Positions 25,719 to 34,485 of a stretch of 64,000 nt of DNA are shown here, piece by piece. This stretch comes from Xanthomarina maritima (GTDB lineage: Bacteria > Bacteroidota > Bacteroidia > Flavobacteriales > Flavobacteriaceae), in assembly GCF_008084905.1 (NCBI RefSeq), contig NZ_VSFC01000002.1:33912-97911 (forward strand). Reading direction: 5' to 3'. Below the pieces are notes generated by a model, which saw only the letters and a program-made list of their open reading frames with translations, ran no database searches and was not told where the DNA came from. The position numbers and the translations under genes are program-made. Each line of letters starts with the position of its first letter. Position 1 is the first letter of the stretch.

Positions 25719-26927
25719 TTCTTGTTCATTATAATCTGGATATAAGAAATGATTATAAGGAAATCTGGTTACATGTATTTCTCTCACCTCATCGTATACA
25801 CGCTTTTTAAAATCATCTAGATTTTGTTTATTTAATGCTGAAATAAATAAGGCATTATTTCCAACCCGATTCATCCATGTTTTTTTCCACTCTTGTAACG
25901 TATAATGTGCTTCTGTTCTTTCAATTTCAAGATTAGTTTCATCGAAAGGCTCAGGTTTATATGCATCAATTTTGTTAAAAACCATTATAGTTGGCTTGTC
26001 TGAGCTTTTTATTTCACCTAAAATCTTATTTACAGATTCTATATGATGCTCAAAATTAGGATGAGAAATATCTACAATATGAAGCAACAAATCGGCTTCA
26101 CGAACTTCATCTAGAGTACTTTTAAAACTTTCTACCAATTGTGTAGGTAATTTTCTAATAAACCCTACCGTATCACTTAATAAAAAAGGTAAATTTTGAA
26201 TAACCACTTTTCTAACTGTAGTATCTAAGGTAGCAAATAGTTTATTTTCAGCAAATACATCGCTTTTACTAATCACATTCATTAAAGTAGATTTTCCAAC
26301 ATTTGTATAACCCACCAAAGCTACTCGAACCATTTGTCCACGATTGCCACGTTGAACTGCCATTTGCTTATCTATGGTCTTAATTTTATCTTTTAAAAGT
26401 GCAATTTTATCTCTAACAATACGTCTATCTGTTTCAATCTCTGTTTCACCAGGTCCACGCATTCCAATTCCACCTTTCTGACGTTCTAAATGTGTCCACA
26501 TACCTTTTAAACGAGGTAATAAATACTCGCATTGTGCTAATTCTACTTGGGTTCTAGCATAGCTTGTTTGTGCACGTTGTGCAAAAATATCTAGAATTAA
26601 ATTCGTTCTATCTAATACTTTACATTCTAATATTTTACTAATATTTCGTTCTTGTGCTGCAGATAATTCGTCGTCAAAAATGGCAGTACCAATATCGTTT
26701 TCGCTAATAAATTTTCTAACATCTTCTATTTTACCAGTTCCAATAAAGGTTTTTGGATTTGACATATCCATTTTTTGTGTAAACCTTTTTATCACTTCTC
26801 CTCCTGCAGTATAAGTTAAGAACTCCAATTCATCTAAATATTCTTTAGACTTTTCTTCATTTTGTTCTTTTGTTACAACTCCTATTAAAACAGCTTTTTC
26901 TAATGCTATGTCTTTCTTTTCAATCAT
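25716..26927 (-). CDS. hflX: Ribosome-associated GTPase HflX
   Basis: HflX is a GTPase that binds the 50S subunit or stalled 70S ribosomes and helps rescue them under stress. The 403-residue protein has the HflX N-terminal nucleotide-binding domain, with TFIGTGKIEDVRKF and AIFDDELSAAQERN. The linker signature is GGIGMRGPGETEIETDRR, and the G domain has GYTNVGKST (G1), DTVGFIRKLP (G3) and FNKIDA (G4). It is monocistronic, convergent with the DUF3078 gene, and divergent from gene 27003. Confidence 0.96.
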   Translation of the reverse strand: MIEKKDIALEKAVLIGVVTKEQNEEKSKEYLDELEFLTYTAGGEVIKRFTQKMDMSNPKTFIGTGKIEDVRKFISENDIGTAIFDDELSAAQERNISKILECKVLDRTNLILDIFAQRAQTSYARTQVELAQCEYLLPRLKGMWTHLERQKGGIGMRGPGETEIETDRRIVRDKIALLKDKIKTIDKQMAVQRGNRGQMVRVALVGYTNVGKSTLMNVISKSDVFAENKLFATLDTTVRKVVIQNLPFLLSDTVGFIRKLPTQLVESFKSTLDEVREADLLLHIVDISHPNFEHHIESVNKILGEIKSSDKPTIMVFNKIDAYKPEPFDETNLEIERTEAHYTLQEWKKTWMNRVGNNALFISALNKQNLDDFKKRVYDEVREIHVTRFPYNHFLYPDYNEQE

Positions 26928-26943
26928 ACTTAAAAATAAAGAA

Positions 26944-26951
26944 CAAAGTTA
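26944..26951 (-). promoter_or_regulatory. -7 element of hflX
   Basis: On the minus strand this reads TAACTTTG, 16 nt before the hflX ATG. It sits just upstream of the divergent promoter of gene 27003. Confidence 0.6.
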
Positions 26952-26956
26952 CATAA

Positions 26957-26985
26957 TTGTAAGCATTTTAATTTTTATATTTTTG
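26957..26985 (+). promoter_or_regulatory. Promoter of endonuclease-fold gene 27003
   Basis: TTG (26957-26959), 18 nt, then TATTTTTG (26978-26985), 17 nt before the ATG. The spacer is slightly short but the elements are clear. Confidence 0.65.
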
Positions 26986-27002
26986 TTCTTTAATAGATTT
27001 TA

Positions 27003-27968
27003 ATGAACTCCTCTAAAAAAGACTCTTCTATTTTTTTATCTCATACCATTGCATTTTACAATACTGAAAATTTGTTTGATATTTACGATAGTGAAAAAAC
27101 TATAGATTCAGATTTAACACCAACTGCAGATAAAAGATGGACAGCTAAACGTTTTAGAAAAAAAATAAATAACATTGGATTTACAATTGCTAATATTGGT
27201 AAAGATGAAACCAACAAACATCCTGCATTAATTGGTCTAGCTGAAGTTGAAAATGGATCTGTTATCAATAATCTAATTTTATCCAGTCATTTAAAAAGTT
27301 ATAATTATAATTACGTGCATTATAATTCTAAAGATGAACGTGGTATTGACGTTGCTTTAGTATTTGACCCTTCTGTTTTTAAAGTAGAATCTTCTCAACC
27401 TTTTTCTATAAAATTATTTAATAACGCTGGAAAACCAGATTACACAAGAGATATTCTATTAGTTACTGGAGTGTTGGAAGGAGTTAAAATACATATTATT
27501 TTAAATCATTGGTCTTCAAGAAGAGCAGGAACTAAAGAAACTGAACATAAACGTTTAGCTGCTTCAAATAAAGTAGGTGAAATTATTTCTAATTTAAAAA
27601 ATACAGATAATCAATCAAAAATAATAGTCATGGGAGATTTTAACGAAGATCCTTTTAGTTATAATGTAAAACGTTTAGTTGATGGATTTCAATTATACAA
27701 TCCTATGGAAAAACTTCGTTCTTATAGTAGAGGAACCTCCAATCACAATAGGCAATGGAATGTTTTTGACCAGATATTTTTTACTGATAATTTATTCAAC
27801 CCTCAGGAGAGTTCTCTCCAATTTGAAAATGCTGATATTTTCGATGCAGATTTTCTAAAAAATCCTAGGGGTAAATATAAAGGAACACCTTTTAGAACTT
27901 ATGTTGGAAAAAAATATCATGGCGGTTATAGCGACCATTTTCCTGTATACATTACCTTAAAAAAATAG
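27003..27968 (+). CDS. Endonuclease/exonuclease/phosphatase family protein, no signal peptide
   Basis: The 321-residue protein has the DNase I-like metallo-hydrolase fold. The N-terminal strand is HTIAFYNTENLFD, the metal-binding Glu lies in GLAEVEN, the catalytic region is NHWSSRRAG, the Asp/Asn pair is in VMGDFNEDP, and the C-terminal His is in GYSDHFPVYI. Family members cleave DNA, RNA, phospholipids or inositol phosphates, and the substrate cannot be told. It is a clear paralogue of gene 32827 but lacks its signal peptide. The two genes flank the TonB receptor/DUF5689 pair. Its 3' end is 7 nt from a convergent membrane-protein gene. Confidence 0.85.
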   Translation: MNSSKKDSSIFLSHTIAFYNTENLFDIYDSEKTIDSDLTPTADKRWTAKRFRKKINNIGFTIANIGKDETNKHPALIGLAEVENGSVINNLILSSHLKSYNYNYVHYNSKDERGIDVALVFDPSVFKVESSQPFSIKLFNNAGKPDYTRDILLVTGVLEGVKIHIILNHWSSRRAGTKETEHKRLAASNKVGEIISNLKNTDNQSKIIVMGDFNEDPFSYNVKRLVDGFQLYNPMEKLRSYSRGTSNHNRQWNVFDQIFFTDNLFNPQESSLQFENADIFDADFLKNPRGKYKGTPFRTYVGKKYHGGYSDHFPVYITLKK

Positions 27969-27975
27969 TTTTTTA

Positions 27976-28353
27976 TTAAACAGCCTGCCAAATAATTGCT
28001 GCTAATAATACACATGCAACTGGAAGCAACCAAAGCAGAAAAATAGAATAGTTTTGCGATTTAGTTTTTAGCATTTTTGCATTAAGTACTTTGCGCTTTC
28101 TTCCTGCATATTGCATCCAGTTTTTAAAAAATATAAAAATTGAAACCATAACAAATAACATCCATGCCTTATCTTGAGACATGGTTTCCATGTTCATCTG
28201 ATTAAAAAATCCAGCGAAAAAAACACCTAATAAAAGCAAAATTGAACATTGTAAAATAGAAATATACATTGTTGCCAGCTGATTAGCTTTTTTACTTTTA
28301 GCATCTTTATAATACTTAAATACGTTAAAAAAGAGAGAATCGAAAAAGGTCAT
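27976..28353 (-). CDS. Small three-helix membrane protein of unknown function
   Basis: This 125-residue protein has three hydrophobic segments, around MYISILQCSILLLLGVFFAG, AWMLFVMVSIFIFF and FLLWLLPVACVLLAAIIW. A basic stretch (AGRKRKVLNAKMLKTK) lies between the second and third. The N-terminus (FFDSLFFNVFKYYKDAKSKK) is amphipathic. I do not recognise a family. The gene lies downstream of the terminator that ends the DUF5689 gene and is convergent with the nuclease-fold gene 27003. Confidence 0.7.
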   Translation of the reverse strand: MTFFDSLFFNVFKYYKDAKSKKANQLATMYISILQCSILLLLGVFFAGFFNQMNMETMSQDKAWMLFVMVSIFIFFKNWMQYAGRKRKVLNAKMLKTKSQNYSIFLLWLLPVACVLLAAIIWQAV

Positions 28354-28375
28354 AATTTATATAAGGATTAGAATT

Positions 28376-28409
28376 AAAAAAACCTGCTAGAATTCTAGCA
28401 GGTTTTTTT
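28376..28409 (-). terminator. Terminator of the TonB receptor/DUF5689 operon
   Basis: A perfect 34-base palindrome, with AACCTGCTAG and CTAGCAGGTT as its core and A/T runs outside. It lies 18 nt past the DUF5689 stop. Confidence 0.85.
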
Positions 28410-28427
28410 ATGAAATTATATTAATTT

Positions 28428-29858
28428 TTATTGACCAGTAATTGCAACATTATCTACTCTTAATGTCATGTTTTCGTTACTTGTATCACTTCCTGTATAA
28501 ACAAAAGCTATATATGCTGTACCAGAATAAGATGATAAATCAATGTTTCCAGAATCTTTAAAACTATTCCAAGAATCTGAATCTATATCATAACTTGCAG
28601 TAAAAGCTAAAGCTGTCCAAGTTGAAGTGCTAATATTTGCAGGAACACCATCATAATCTGTAGAAACGTAAACTTCTAAAGGCTCATGTCCAGCATCTGG
28701 ATAAGCATGTGCTGTTTGGAATGTTAAAGTTTCACCATCATATGAATCCATATCAACTCCTGGAGTAATTAACCAAGCAATATTGCTTGCATTTCCAGAA
28801 CCAAAAGGATTAAACTCTGCATAACCATTTCCTTGATAAACCTCTTCTCTCCATACTCGAGAGCCAGCTTCTGCAAAATTAGTCCATCCTGGTAAGTCTA
28901 GATTTGTACCATCTATTGCGCTATCAAAAGTTTCTTGAAAAATAGTTTCATCTAAAGAGCATCTAGTTCCTTCCATATCTACATCTGCCACATCATTTAA
29001 AGCTAATATACGTGTACTACCATCAAAAGTTTTATTTACAATAGCTTTTATTGAACCGTTTCCAGTTGGTAATAAATATTCTTTAAAGTTAGCAAAAGAA
29101 CTAGTCTCTAAAGATAAAGTTGAATAATTAGCACCATTACAAACCTGCATTATTCTTTGAGTATCAAAAACTTGAACAGGATCGAAATAACTTTCGCCAT
29201 TTAAATCATCAGCAAATTCTACATTATCCACTTGAACAAAAACTCCTACTTGTTGATCTGTAAGTCCAGAAAAAGTAACCAATAAAGGAATAATTTCTTC
29301 AGTCACTTGAGAACGTAATAAATTTGTTCCTATTTGATTTTGATTTATTCTTGTTACAGTACCTCCATATTGGTCAAATTCAGTTCCTCCACCAATTGTG
29401 TATATTCCATTTCCTGTACGTTCTTCGCCAATAAATAATCCTTTTAAGCTTACATAAACTTCACGTCCTTTATTAAATTGATTATAAGAATCAACCTGTT
29501 CAAGGATAATTTTTAAAGCTCCTGTTGGGTTTTCTGGACTATCTTGAATAAAGAACTCTTTGAAGAAATTACCTGTTTGATCGCTAGAAGACACATATCC
29601 TTTTACATAAATATCATTTTCTACTTCAAAAGGAATAGCATCATCATTATCTCCATCATTATTAGGATCAGAGTTATATAGTGCTTTTACATAAGCCATA
29701 TCAACTTCTGTTGCTGTTGCTAATAAATTATTTAATGCAGCATTTTCTTCATTCCCTAAACTATTAGGAACTGTATAATCGTCGTCTTGAACACAAGATA
29801 CAATAGCGAAAGTCACTATCAATCCTAATATTACTTTTAAAAATTTATTTGTTTTCAT
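28428..29858 (-). CDS. DUF5689 and choice-of-anchor J lipoprotein
   Basis: The 476-residue lipoprotein (lipobox IVSC, Cys22) has two parts. Residues about 40-310 are DUF5689-like, with NDIYVKGYVSSSDQTG, KEFFIQDSP, GALKIILEQ and GREVYVSLKG. This order of strands resembles the OB-fold modules attached to extracellular nucleases. The C-terminal part from about 320, with FQETFDSAIDG, PGWTNFAEAGSRVW, WLITPGVDMDSYDGETLTF and LRVDNVAITG, is a choice-of-anchor J (MAM/jelly-roll-like) domain. It lies 36 nt after the TonB receptor gene in the same operon, the position a SusD-like binding lipoprotein would occupy, but it is not SusD-like. A role in binding a polymer for the receptor is inferred. Confidence 0.78.
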   Translation of the reverse strand: MKTNKFLKVILGLIVTFAIVSCVQDDDYTVPNSLGNEENAALNNLLATATEVDMAYVKALYNSDPNNDGDNDDAIPFEVENDIYVKGYVSSSDQTGNFFKEFFIQDSPENPTGALKIILEQVDSYNQFNKGREVYVSLKGLFIGEERTGNGIYTIGGGTEFDQYGGTVTRINQNQIGTNLLRSQVTEEIIPLLVTFSGLTDQQVGVFVQVDNVEFADDLNGESYFDPVQVFDTQRIMQVCNGANYSTLSLETSSFANFKEYLLPTGNGSIKAIVNKTFDGSTRILALNDVADVDMEGTRCSLDETIFQETFDSAIDGTNLDLPGWTNFAEAGSRVWREEVYQGNGYAEFNPFGSGNASNIAWLITPGVDMDSYDGETLTFQTAHAYPDAGHEPLEVYVSTDYDGVPANISTSTWTALAFTASYDIDSDSWNSFKDSGNIDLSSYSGTAYIAFVYTGSDTSNENMTLRVDNVAITGQ

Positions 29859-29894
29859 GATAATAATTTTTAATTAATTTTTCTTTTTCTTTTT

Positions 29895-32687
29895 TTAGAA
29901 TCTAAAGTTAACATTTACAAAATAAGTTGTACCACGTCCATACCAATATTTTGATCCGAACACAGGTTTATCGTTGCTTTTATCTGCTAATAGCTCTTCG
30001 TAATTTGCATTTCTTCCTTGTTCAAAACCACCTGTTTTATAAACTTCGTCTAACAGGTTATTAATACTAGCAAAGAAACCAATATAATAATCTCCGATTT
30101 TCCATGATTTTCCACCTGTAAGATTTACAACCATGTAACTATCAAATTCTTCTTGCTTTAATAACTCTCTAGCTACATCTGGATCATAATTATTATATGG
30201 TAATCCATCGCTATCTAAATAGAAATTTTCTGTTCTAGTTAATGGGCTAATGTCTACATAGGTATTTGAGAAAAAGTTAGCTGTTGCTCCAAACCACCAA
30301 TAGTCAGGATCTCTATATTCAAAACCTACAGAATACGCTTGTTGTGGACCTCCAGCAACTTTATAATCTTTTAAATTAGAAGTAAAAGTGTCTGTTCTTC
30401 CTCCTATATCAACAAAACTAGATGAAGTTAAATATAAATTTGGGTTATTAGAATACGTATATTGACCTACAGAAGCTGCACCTTTTAATAAGATAGTTGG
30501 TGTTACTTGTGCTTCAATTCCTAATTCTCCACCAATATGTTGTTTATCTACACCTTGTAAAACTTCCTGAACAAAAGCAGAAGTTTCATTAAGTTGAACA
30601 CTTGCATTAGTTAAACCATCTGCATAATAGAATGCAATTTCATTAGCATCTTCTATTTTAGAATAAAAACCAGTAAGTTTTGCTTTAACAATTGGAGATC
30701 TAAAAATATAGCTAATATCTGCAGAGGTTATTTTTTCTTCAGTAATACCATCAACTATGTTATTATTTTCTCTTGAGTTAGAATACGTGTTTCTAATAGA
30801 AGGTGCTTTTGTTATATATCCAGCATTAAAATCTATTAAATGTTTACCTGTAATTTTATAAGTTACTCCACCTTTAGCTCCAATTCCTGTAAAGGATAAT
30901 TTTTTCCCTTTACCTGAAGAATCATCTGTAAGAACATTACCAGCATCATCTGTAGTAATATATGCTTCATTTTGCCATAAACCATCTCTTTGGTAAGTTG
31001 TATTTGTTAGGCTAGCCGACACAAAGAAGTCTACTTTGTTATATTTAAATTGCGCTTGAGCATATCCAGAAATAATATCGGAATTTATATTGTAATTGTA
31101 TCTATATTTATCTCCTTCACCTAAAACTCTATCAGGGTTTTGATAATCGTATTGAAAACCATCAAAAGAATCTACATTTAAATATCCTACTGTAGAACCT
31201 AATAAATCGATAATTTCACCAAAGTTTTCAGACTTAAATCCTTTGTAAGTTACAGCAGCATTTAACATAATATTTTCGTTAAGCTCTGTATTAAAAATAG
31301 AATTAACCGATAATTGAGTATCATCACTTCTATCTTCATAAAGCACATAAGCACCATTTAATCCAACTGATGAATTAGTAACATTTGCATCTAAAATTCT
31401 GTACCAATCAATTTGACCATCGTTAATAAAATTCTGTTCAGCTTGATATGCACCTGCATAATCTGGTCCATCTGGATCTGCTAAGAAATAACTTGGTAAT
31501 AATTGATAGTATGCTGGACTAGGATTAGCTCCTCCTCCATAATCTAAACGGCTGTTACCTATTTTACCAAATTGGTATCCTACATTCGTATTTAAACTAG
31601 TTTTACTATTAATATCCCAATAATGATTTAACATAAAAATTGGTTCTTCTACTTCTTTGATACGTGAATTTTTCTTTTCACCATCTAACCAACCCCAATA
31701 CTCATTATATTTAATATCTCTTAAATCATAAACTTCTTGTGTATTTGGAGAAGATTTCCCTCTACGATTAGGTGTGTATATAGACGTAAAGTTTATGCTG
31801 TGTTTCTCATTAATAACTTTTTCAACTGAAGCAAAAAGTGAATTAGCATCATACAATGTAGCGTCTTGATATCCTTCATTTCCCCAACGTCTTGTTGCCA
31901 TAAAAGTAAAAGCCCAACCTCCATCTAATAATCCTGAAGAGTAACTTCCCATTATTCTATTTGTATAACTTCTGTTTGATGAAGAATAGGTTACACGACC
32001 ACCTTCTCTATATTGAGAAGCTCTAACGTTCATGTTAACTGTTCCTAAAACACCACCAAAGTTATAAGTAGAAGGGTGTAAGCCTGTAGTTAATTCTTGA
32101 TTTCTAAGCACATCGTTTAACCCTCCCCAATCACTCCATTGTGGTCTACCATCGTACAGTTTATTCATTTCAATTCCGTTAATTAAAACAGAACCATTTT
32201 CTGAATCTAGACCTCTTACTTTAAAGAAAGATGAGCTAAACTCGAATGCTGCAGTACGTTGAAAAACATCTAATGAAGATTGTAGAAGTCCAGATATATT
32301 ATCTAAACCACTATCATCATTATCAAGTTCGTCGTCTGTTAATGTAATTGTGTACAAACCTGCATCAGAAACATCTTTTGTTAAAGTCATATCTGTAATA
32401 TTAACGGTTTGTCCTTCGTTAACTACAATTGGGTACCTCTTTGGATAATAACCGCTTTTAGAGATAATTAAAACTTGTTCTCCTACTGGAACTTTTTGCA
32501 GGAATTCAAATTCTCCTTTATCGTTAGTTTCTACTGAAATTACTGTACCTTCTATAGCTACAGTTACATTTGGAATTGGTTCAAAAGAAATAGCCTCTGT
32601 GACACTTCCCTTTACAACAGTTTCTTGACCTACCGCTGTAACAACTGAAAAAATACCAAAAAGAAAAATAAATAAACTTTTTTTCAT
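29895..32687 (-). CDS. TonB-dependent receptor with N-terminal carboxypeptidase-like domain
   Basis: The 930-residue outer-membrane receptor has a signal peptide (ending at AVGQ). A carboxypeptidase-regulatory-like domain covers about residues 25-110 (VVKGSVTEAISFEPIPNVTV). The plug follows, with KVRGLDSENGSVLINGIEM, and then a large barrel ending VNVNFRF. It imports a large or scarce substrate using TonB energy. The frame continues upstream to 32747, but that part overlaps a promoter -7 element; ATG 32687 (MKKSLFIF) gives a normal signal peptide. The partner downstream is the DUF5689 lipoprotein; nuclease-fold genes lie on both sides. Confidence 0.92.
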   Translation of the reverse strand: MKKSLFIFLFGIFSVVTAVGQETVVKGSVTEAISFEPIPNVTVAIEGTVISVETNDKGEFEFLQKVPVGEQVLIISKSGYYPKRYPIVVNEGQTVNITDMTLTKDVSDAGLYTITLTDDELDNDDSGLDNISGLLQSSLDVFQRTAAFEFSSSFFKVRGLDSENGSVLINGIEMNKLYDGRPQWSDWGGLNDVLRNQELTTGLHPSTYNFGGVLGTVNMNVRASQYREGGRVTYSSSNRSYTNRIMGSYSSGLLDGGWAFTFMATRRWGNEGYQDATLYDANSLFASVEKVINEKHSINFTSIYTPNRRGKSSPNTQEVYDLRDIKYNEYWGWLDGEKKNSRIKEVEEPIFMLNHYWDINSKTSLNTNVGYQFGKIGNSRLDYGGGANPSPAYYQLLPSYFLADPDGPDYAGAYQAEQNFINDGQIDWYRILDANVTNSSVGLNGAYVLYEDRSDDTQLSVNSIFNTELNENIMLNAAVTYKGFKSENFGEIIDLLGSTVGYLNVDSFDGFQYDYQNPDRVLGEGDKYRYNYNINSDIISGYAQAQFKYNKVDFFVSASLTNTTYQRDGLWQNEAYITTDDAGNVLTDDSSGKGKKLSFTGIGAKGGVTYKITGKHLIDFNAGYITKAPSIRNTYSNSRENNNIVDGITEEKITSADISYIFRSPIVKAKLTGFYSKIEDANEIAFYYADGLTNASVQLNETSAFVQEVLQGVDKQHIGGELGIEAQVTPTILLKGAASVGQYTYSNNPNLYLTSSSFVDIGGRTDTFTSNLKDYKVAGGPQQAYSVGFEYRDPDYWWFGATANFFSNTYVDISPLTRTENFYLDSDGLPYNNYDPDVARELLKQEEFDSYMVVNLTGGKSWKIGDYYIGFFASINNLLDEVYKTGGFEQGRNANYEELLADKSNDKPVFGSKYWYGRGTTYFVNVNFRF

Positions 32688-32744
32688 ACTTGAATTTATA
32701 GTTAATAGTTCTTTTTGCATTAAATAATAATTAATTAAAGCGTG

Positions 32745-32752
32745 CAAATTTA
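32745..32752 (-). promoter_or_regulatory. -7 element of the TonB receptor/DUF5689 operon
   Basis: On the minus strand this reads TAAATTTG, giving a leader of about 52 nt before ATG 32687. It excludes the upstream in-frame ATG at 32747. Confidence 0.6.
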
Positions 32753-32772
32753 CATTATTTATAATAAATATT

Positions 32773-32780
32773 TACTTTTG
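32773..32780 (+). promoter_or_regulatory. -7 element of secreted endonuclease-fold gene 32827
   Basis: TACTTTTG fits the consensus and is divergent from, and only 20 nt away from, the receptor operon -7 element. This makes joint control of both genes possible. Confidence 0.55.
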
Positions 32781-32826
32781 GCAGAAGTTTTGTATTAACA
32801 TAACAATAACATAACAAATTGATTAG

Positions 32827-33879
32827 ATGAAAAATTTGAAATTTTGGGTTTTAACCTTATTTATAGCATCATTATTAAACGTAAATGCTCAAGAAAAAAA
32901 GATTTTTAAAATCCATACCATTGCTTTTTATAATTTAGAAAACTTATTTGATACCATAAACGATCCGAATAAATTTGACGAAGCAAGTCCAATTATGGAG
33001 ATGAAAGGAGATATACAAACGGTATATAAAAAGAAAGTGCATAATATGGCTCGTGTTTTATCTGATATTGGTGCAGATGTTACTAACAATTCTCCAGTTA
33101 TAATAGGTGTTTCTGAAATTGAAAACAGAGAAGTAATGGAGGATGTTATTAATGATCCTTTGTTACTTGATAAAGATTATGGAATAGTGCATTACGATTC
33201 TCCAGATGCTAGAGGAATTGATGTAGGCTTATTTTATCAGAAAAAACTATTTACACCTTTATATACTAGTAGTCATGAATTAGTAATTTATGATGATGAT
33301 TCTAGAGAACGTGTTTACACAAGAGATCAATTGCTTGTAAGTGGAAAACTTGAAGACGAAATGGTACATGTTATTGTTAATCACTGGCCTTCAAGGCGTG
33401 GTGGAGAAGCTAGAAGTAGACCAAAACGTGTTGCGGCAGCTAAATTGAACAAAAAAATTATTGACTCGTTACAAACTATAGATCCTTATGCTAAAATATT
33501 TATCATGGGTGACTTGAACGACGATCCTACAAATGCTAGTGTTAAGGAAGTTCTAAAAGCTGAAAAAGAAAAAGAAGATGTTGGTTTAAAAGGCATTTAT
33601 AATCCAATGGAAAGTTTCTATAAAATGGGATTAGGTTCTAATGCATACAGAGATAGTTGGAGTTTATTCGATCAAATTATGGTTACCCAACCATTTCTTG
33701 AAAAAGATTATACTTCTTTTAGATTTTATAAAGCTGGAATATATAATAAAAACTATCTAGTAAATAAAAAAGGAAGGTGGAAAGGCTATCCCTTACGTAG
33801 TTTTGCAGATGGAGGCTTTACAGATGGTTTTAGCGACCACTTTCCTGTATATGTTTTTGTAATTAAAGAAATAAACTAA
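32827..33879 (+). CDS. Secreted endonuclease/exonuclease/phosphatase family protein
   Basis: The 350-residue protein has a signal peptide (ending at NVNAQ) followed by a DNase I-like fold. Visible motifs are HTIAFYNLENLFDTIND, Glu in GVSEIEN, NHWPSRRGGEARSRP, MGDLNDDP, DQIMVTQPF and the final FSDHFPVYVF. All expected catalytic residues are present. It is a paralogue of gene 27003, with the same order of motifs, but is exported. It is transcribed divergently from the TonB receptor gene, with the -7 boxes 20 nt apart. A role in degrading extracellular nucleic acid or a phosphate ester whose products enter through the receptor is a reasonable inference, not shown. Confidence 0.88.
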   Translation: MKNLKFWVLTLFIASLLNVNAQEKKIFKIHTIAFYNLENLFDTINDPNKFDEASPIMEMKGDIQTVYKKKVHNMARVLSDIGADVTNNSPVIIGVSEIENREVMEDVINDPLLLDKDYGIVHYDSPDARGIDVGLFYQKKLFTPLYTSSHELVIYDDDSRERVYTRDQLLVSGKLEDEMVHVIVNHWPSRRGGEARSRPKRVAAAKLNKKIIDSLQTIDPYAKIFIMGDLNDDPTNASVKEVLKAEKEKEDVGLKGIYNPMESFYKMGLGSNAYRDSWSLFDQIMVTQPFLEKDYTSFRFYKAGIYNKNYLVNKKGRWKGYPLRSFADGGFTDGFSDHFPVYVFVIKEIN

Positions 33880-33887
33880 ATATAAAT

Positions 33888-33920
33888 AAAAAAAAGCGAC
33901 TCAATGAGTCGCTTTTTTTT
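33888..33920. terminator. Bidirectional terminator
   Basis: The stem is GCGACTC/GAGTCGC with loop AAT, between runs of eight A and eight T. It serves the convergent genes 32827 and 33940. Confidence 0.85.
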
Positions 33921-33939
33921 ATTTAACTTATATAATATC

Positions 33940-34380
33940 TTATGCTAACCAAGTACTCCAAGGGATTCTTGATAAAACCAATACTAAAGCTATGGTATAA
34001 AACACAGCTAAAGTTTTAAATTTAGCTTCAGATAGCAATTTCTTTTTGTGTTTAGAATATCCAATAGTTATTAAAGCAATTGCTATAATGTTTACAAGTG
34101 GATGTTCTATTAAATACAATCTGTCTACAGAATTTTTCATAATTTCACCCATACCAGATTCGCTAAACAAACTAAATCTAGGTGATACAAAATATAGTAT
34201 TAAACCTAACAATAATTGAATATGAGACACTATTAAGGTGAACAAAGCAATTCTAAAATCTTTTGCTTCATATTCTTTATTACCCGCTTTTCTTACTATG
34301 CTATTTACTACAGCAATTACTAAAATTATAAGCACTAAATATGCCCAATAAGAGTGAAGCATTTTTACCATGTTGTACAT
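33940..34380 (-). CDS. Four-helix membrane protein of cytochrome-b-like type
   Basis: This 146-residue protein has four hydrophobic helices with histidines near membrane faces (MLHSYWAYLVL, LIVSHIQLLLG, YLIEHPLVNIIA). The pattern could bind heme, as in small cytochrome b561-like proteins; this is inferred from residue placement only. The frame extends to 34431, but ATG 34380 (MYNMVKMLHS) lies about 22 nt after a predicted transcription start, and the upstream part is not typical protein. It is convergent with gene 32827 and lies downstream of a terminated TonB receptor gene. Confidence 0.7.
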   Translation of the reverse strand: MYNMVKMLHSYWAYLVLIILVIAVVNSIVRKAGNKEYEAKDFRIALFTLIVSHIQLLLGLILYFVSPRFSLFSESGMGEIMKNSVDRLYLIEHPLVNIIAIALITIGYSKHKKKLLSEAKFKTLAVFYTIALVLVLSRIPWSTWLA

Positions 34381-34408
34381 ACTTTTATATATTTTATGAT
34401 TAAAGAAA

Positions 34409-34416
34409 CAAATGTA
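34409..34416 (-). promoter_or_regulatory. -7 element of the four-helix membrane protein gene
   Basis: On the minus strand this reads TACATTTG. It supports ATG 34380 as the start. Confidence 0.55.
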
Positions 34417-34432
34417 ATAATTAAAATGCATA

Positions 34433-34462
34433 AAAAAACCTCTTCATATGAAGAGGTTTTTT
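34433..34462 (-). terminator. Terminator of the second TonB receptor gene
   Basis: A perfect stem ACCTCTTC/GAAGAGGT with loop ATAT and A/T flanks, 24 nt past the stop of gene 34486. Confidence 0.85.
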
Positions 34463-34485
34463 GTGAAATATAATTTTTTAAAATA

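Noticed and set aside
32688-32747. N-terminal extension of the TonB receptor from ATG 32747
   Set aside because: It overlaps the -7 element and would put 20 residues before a normal signal peptide.
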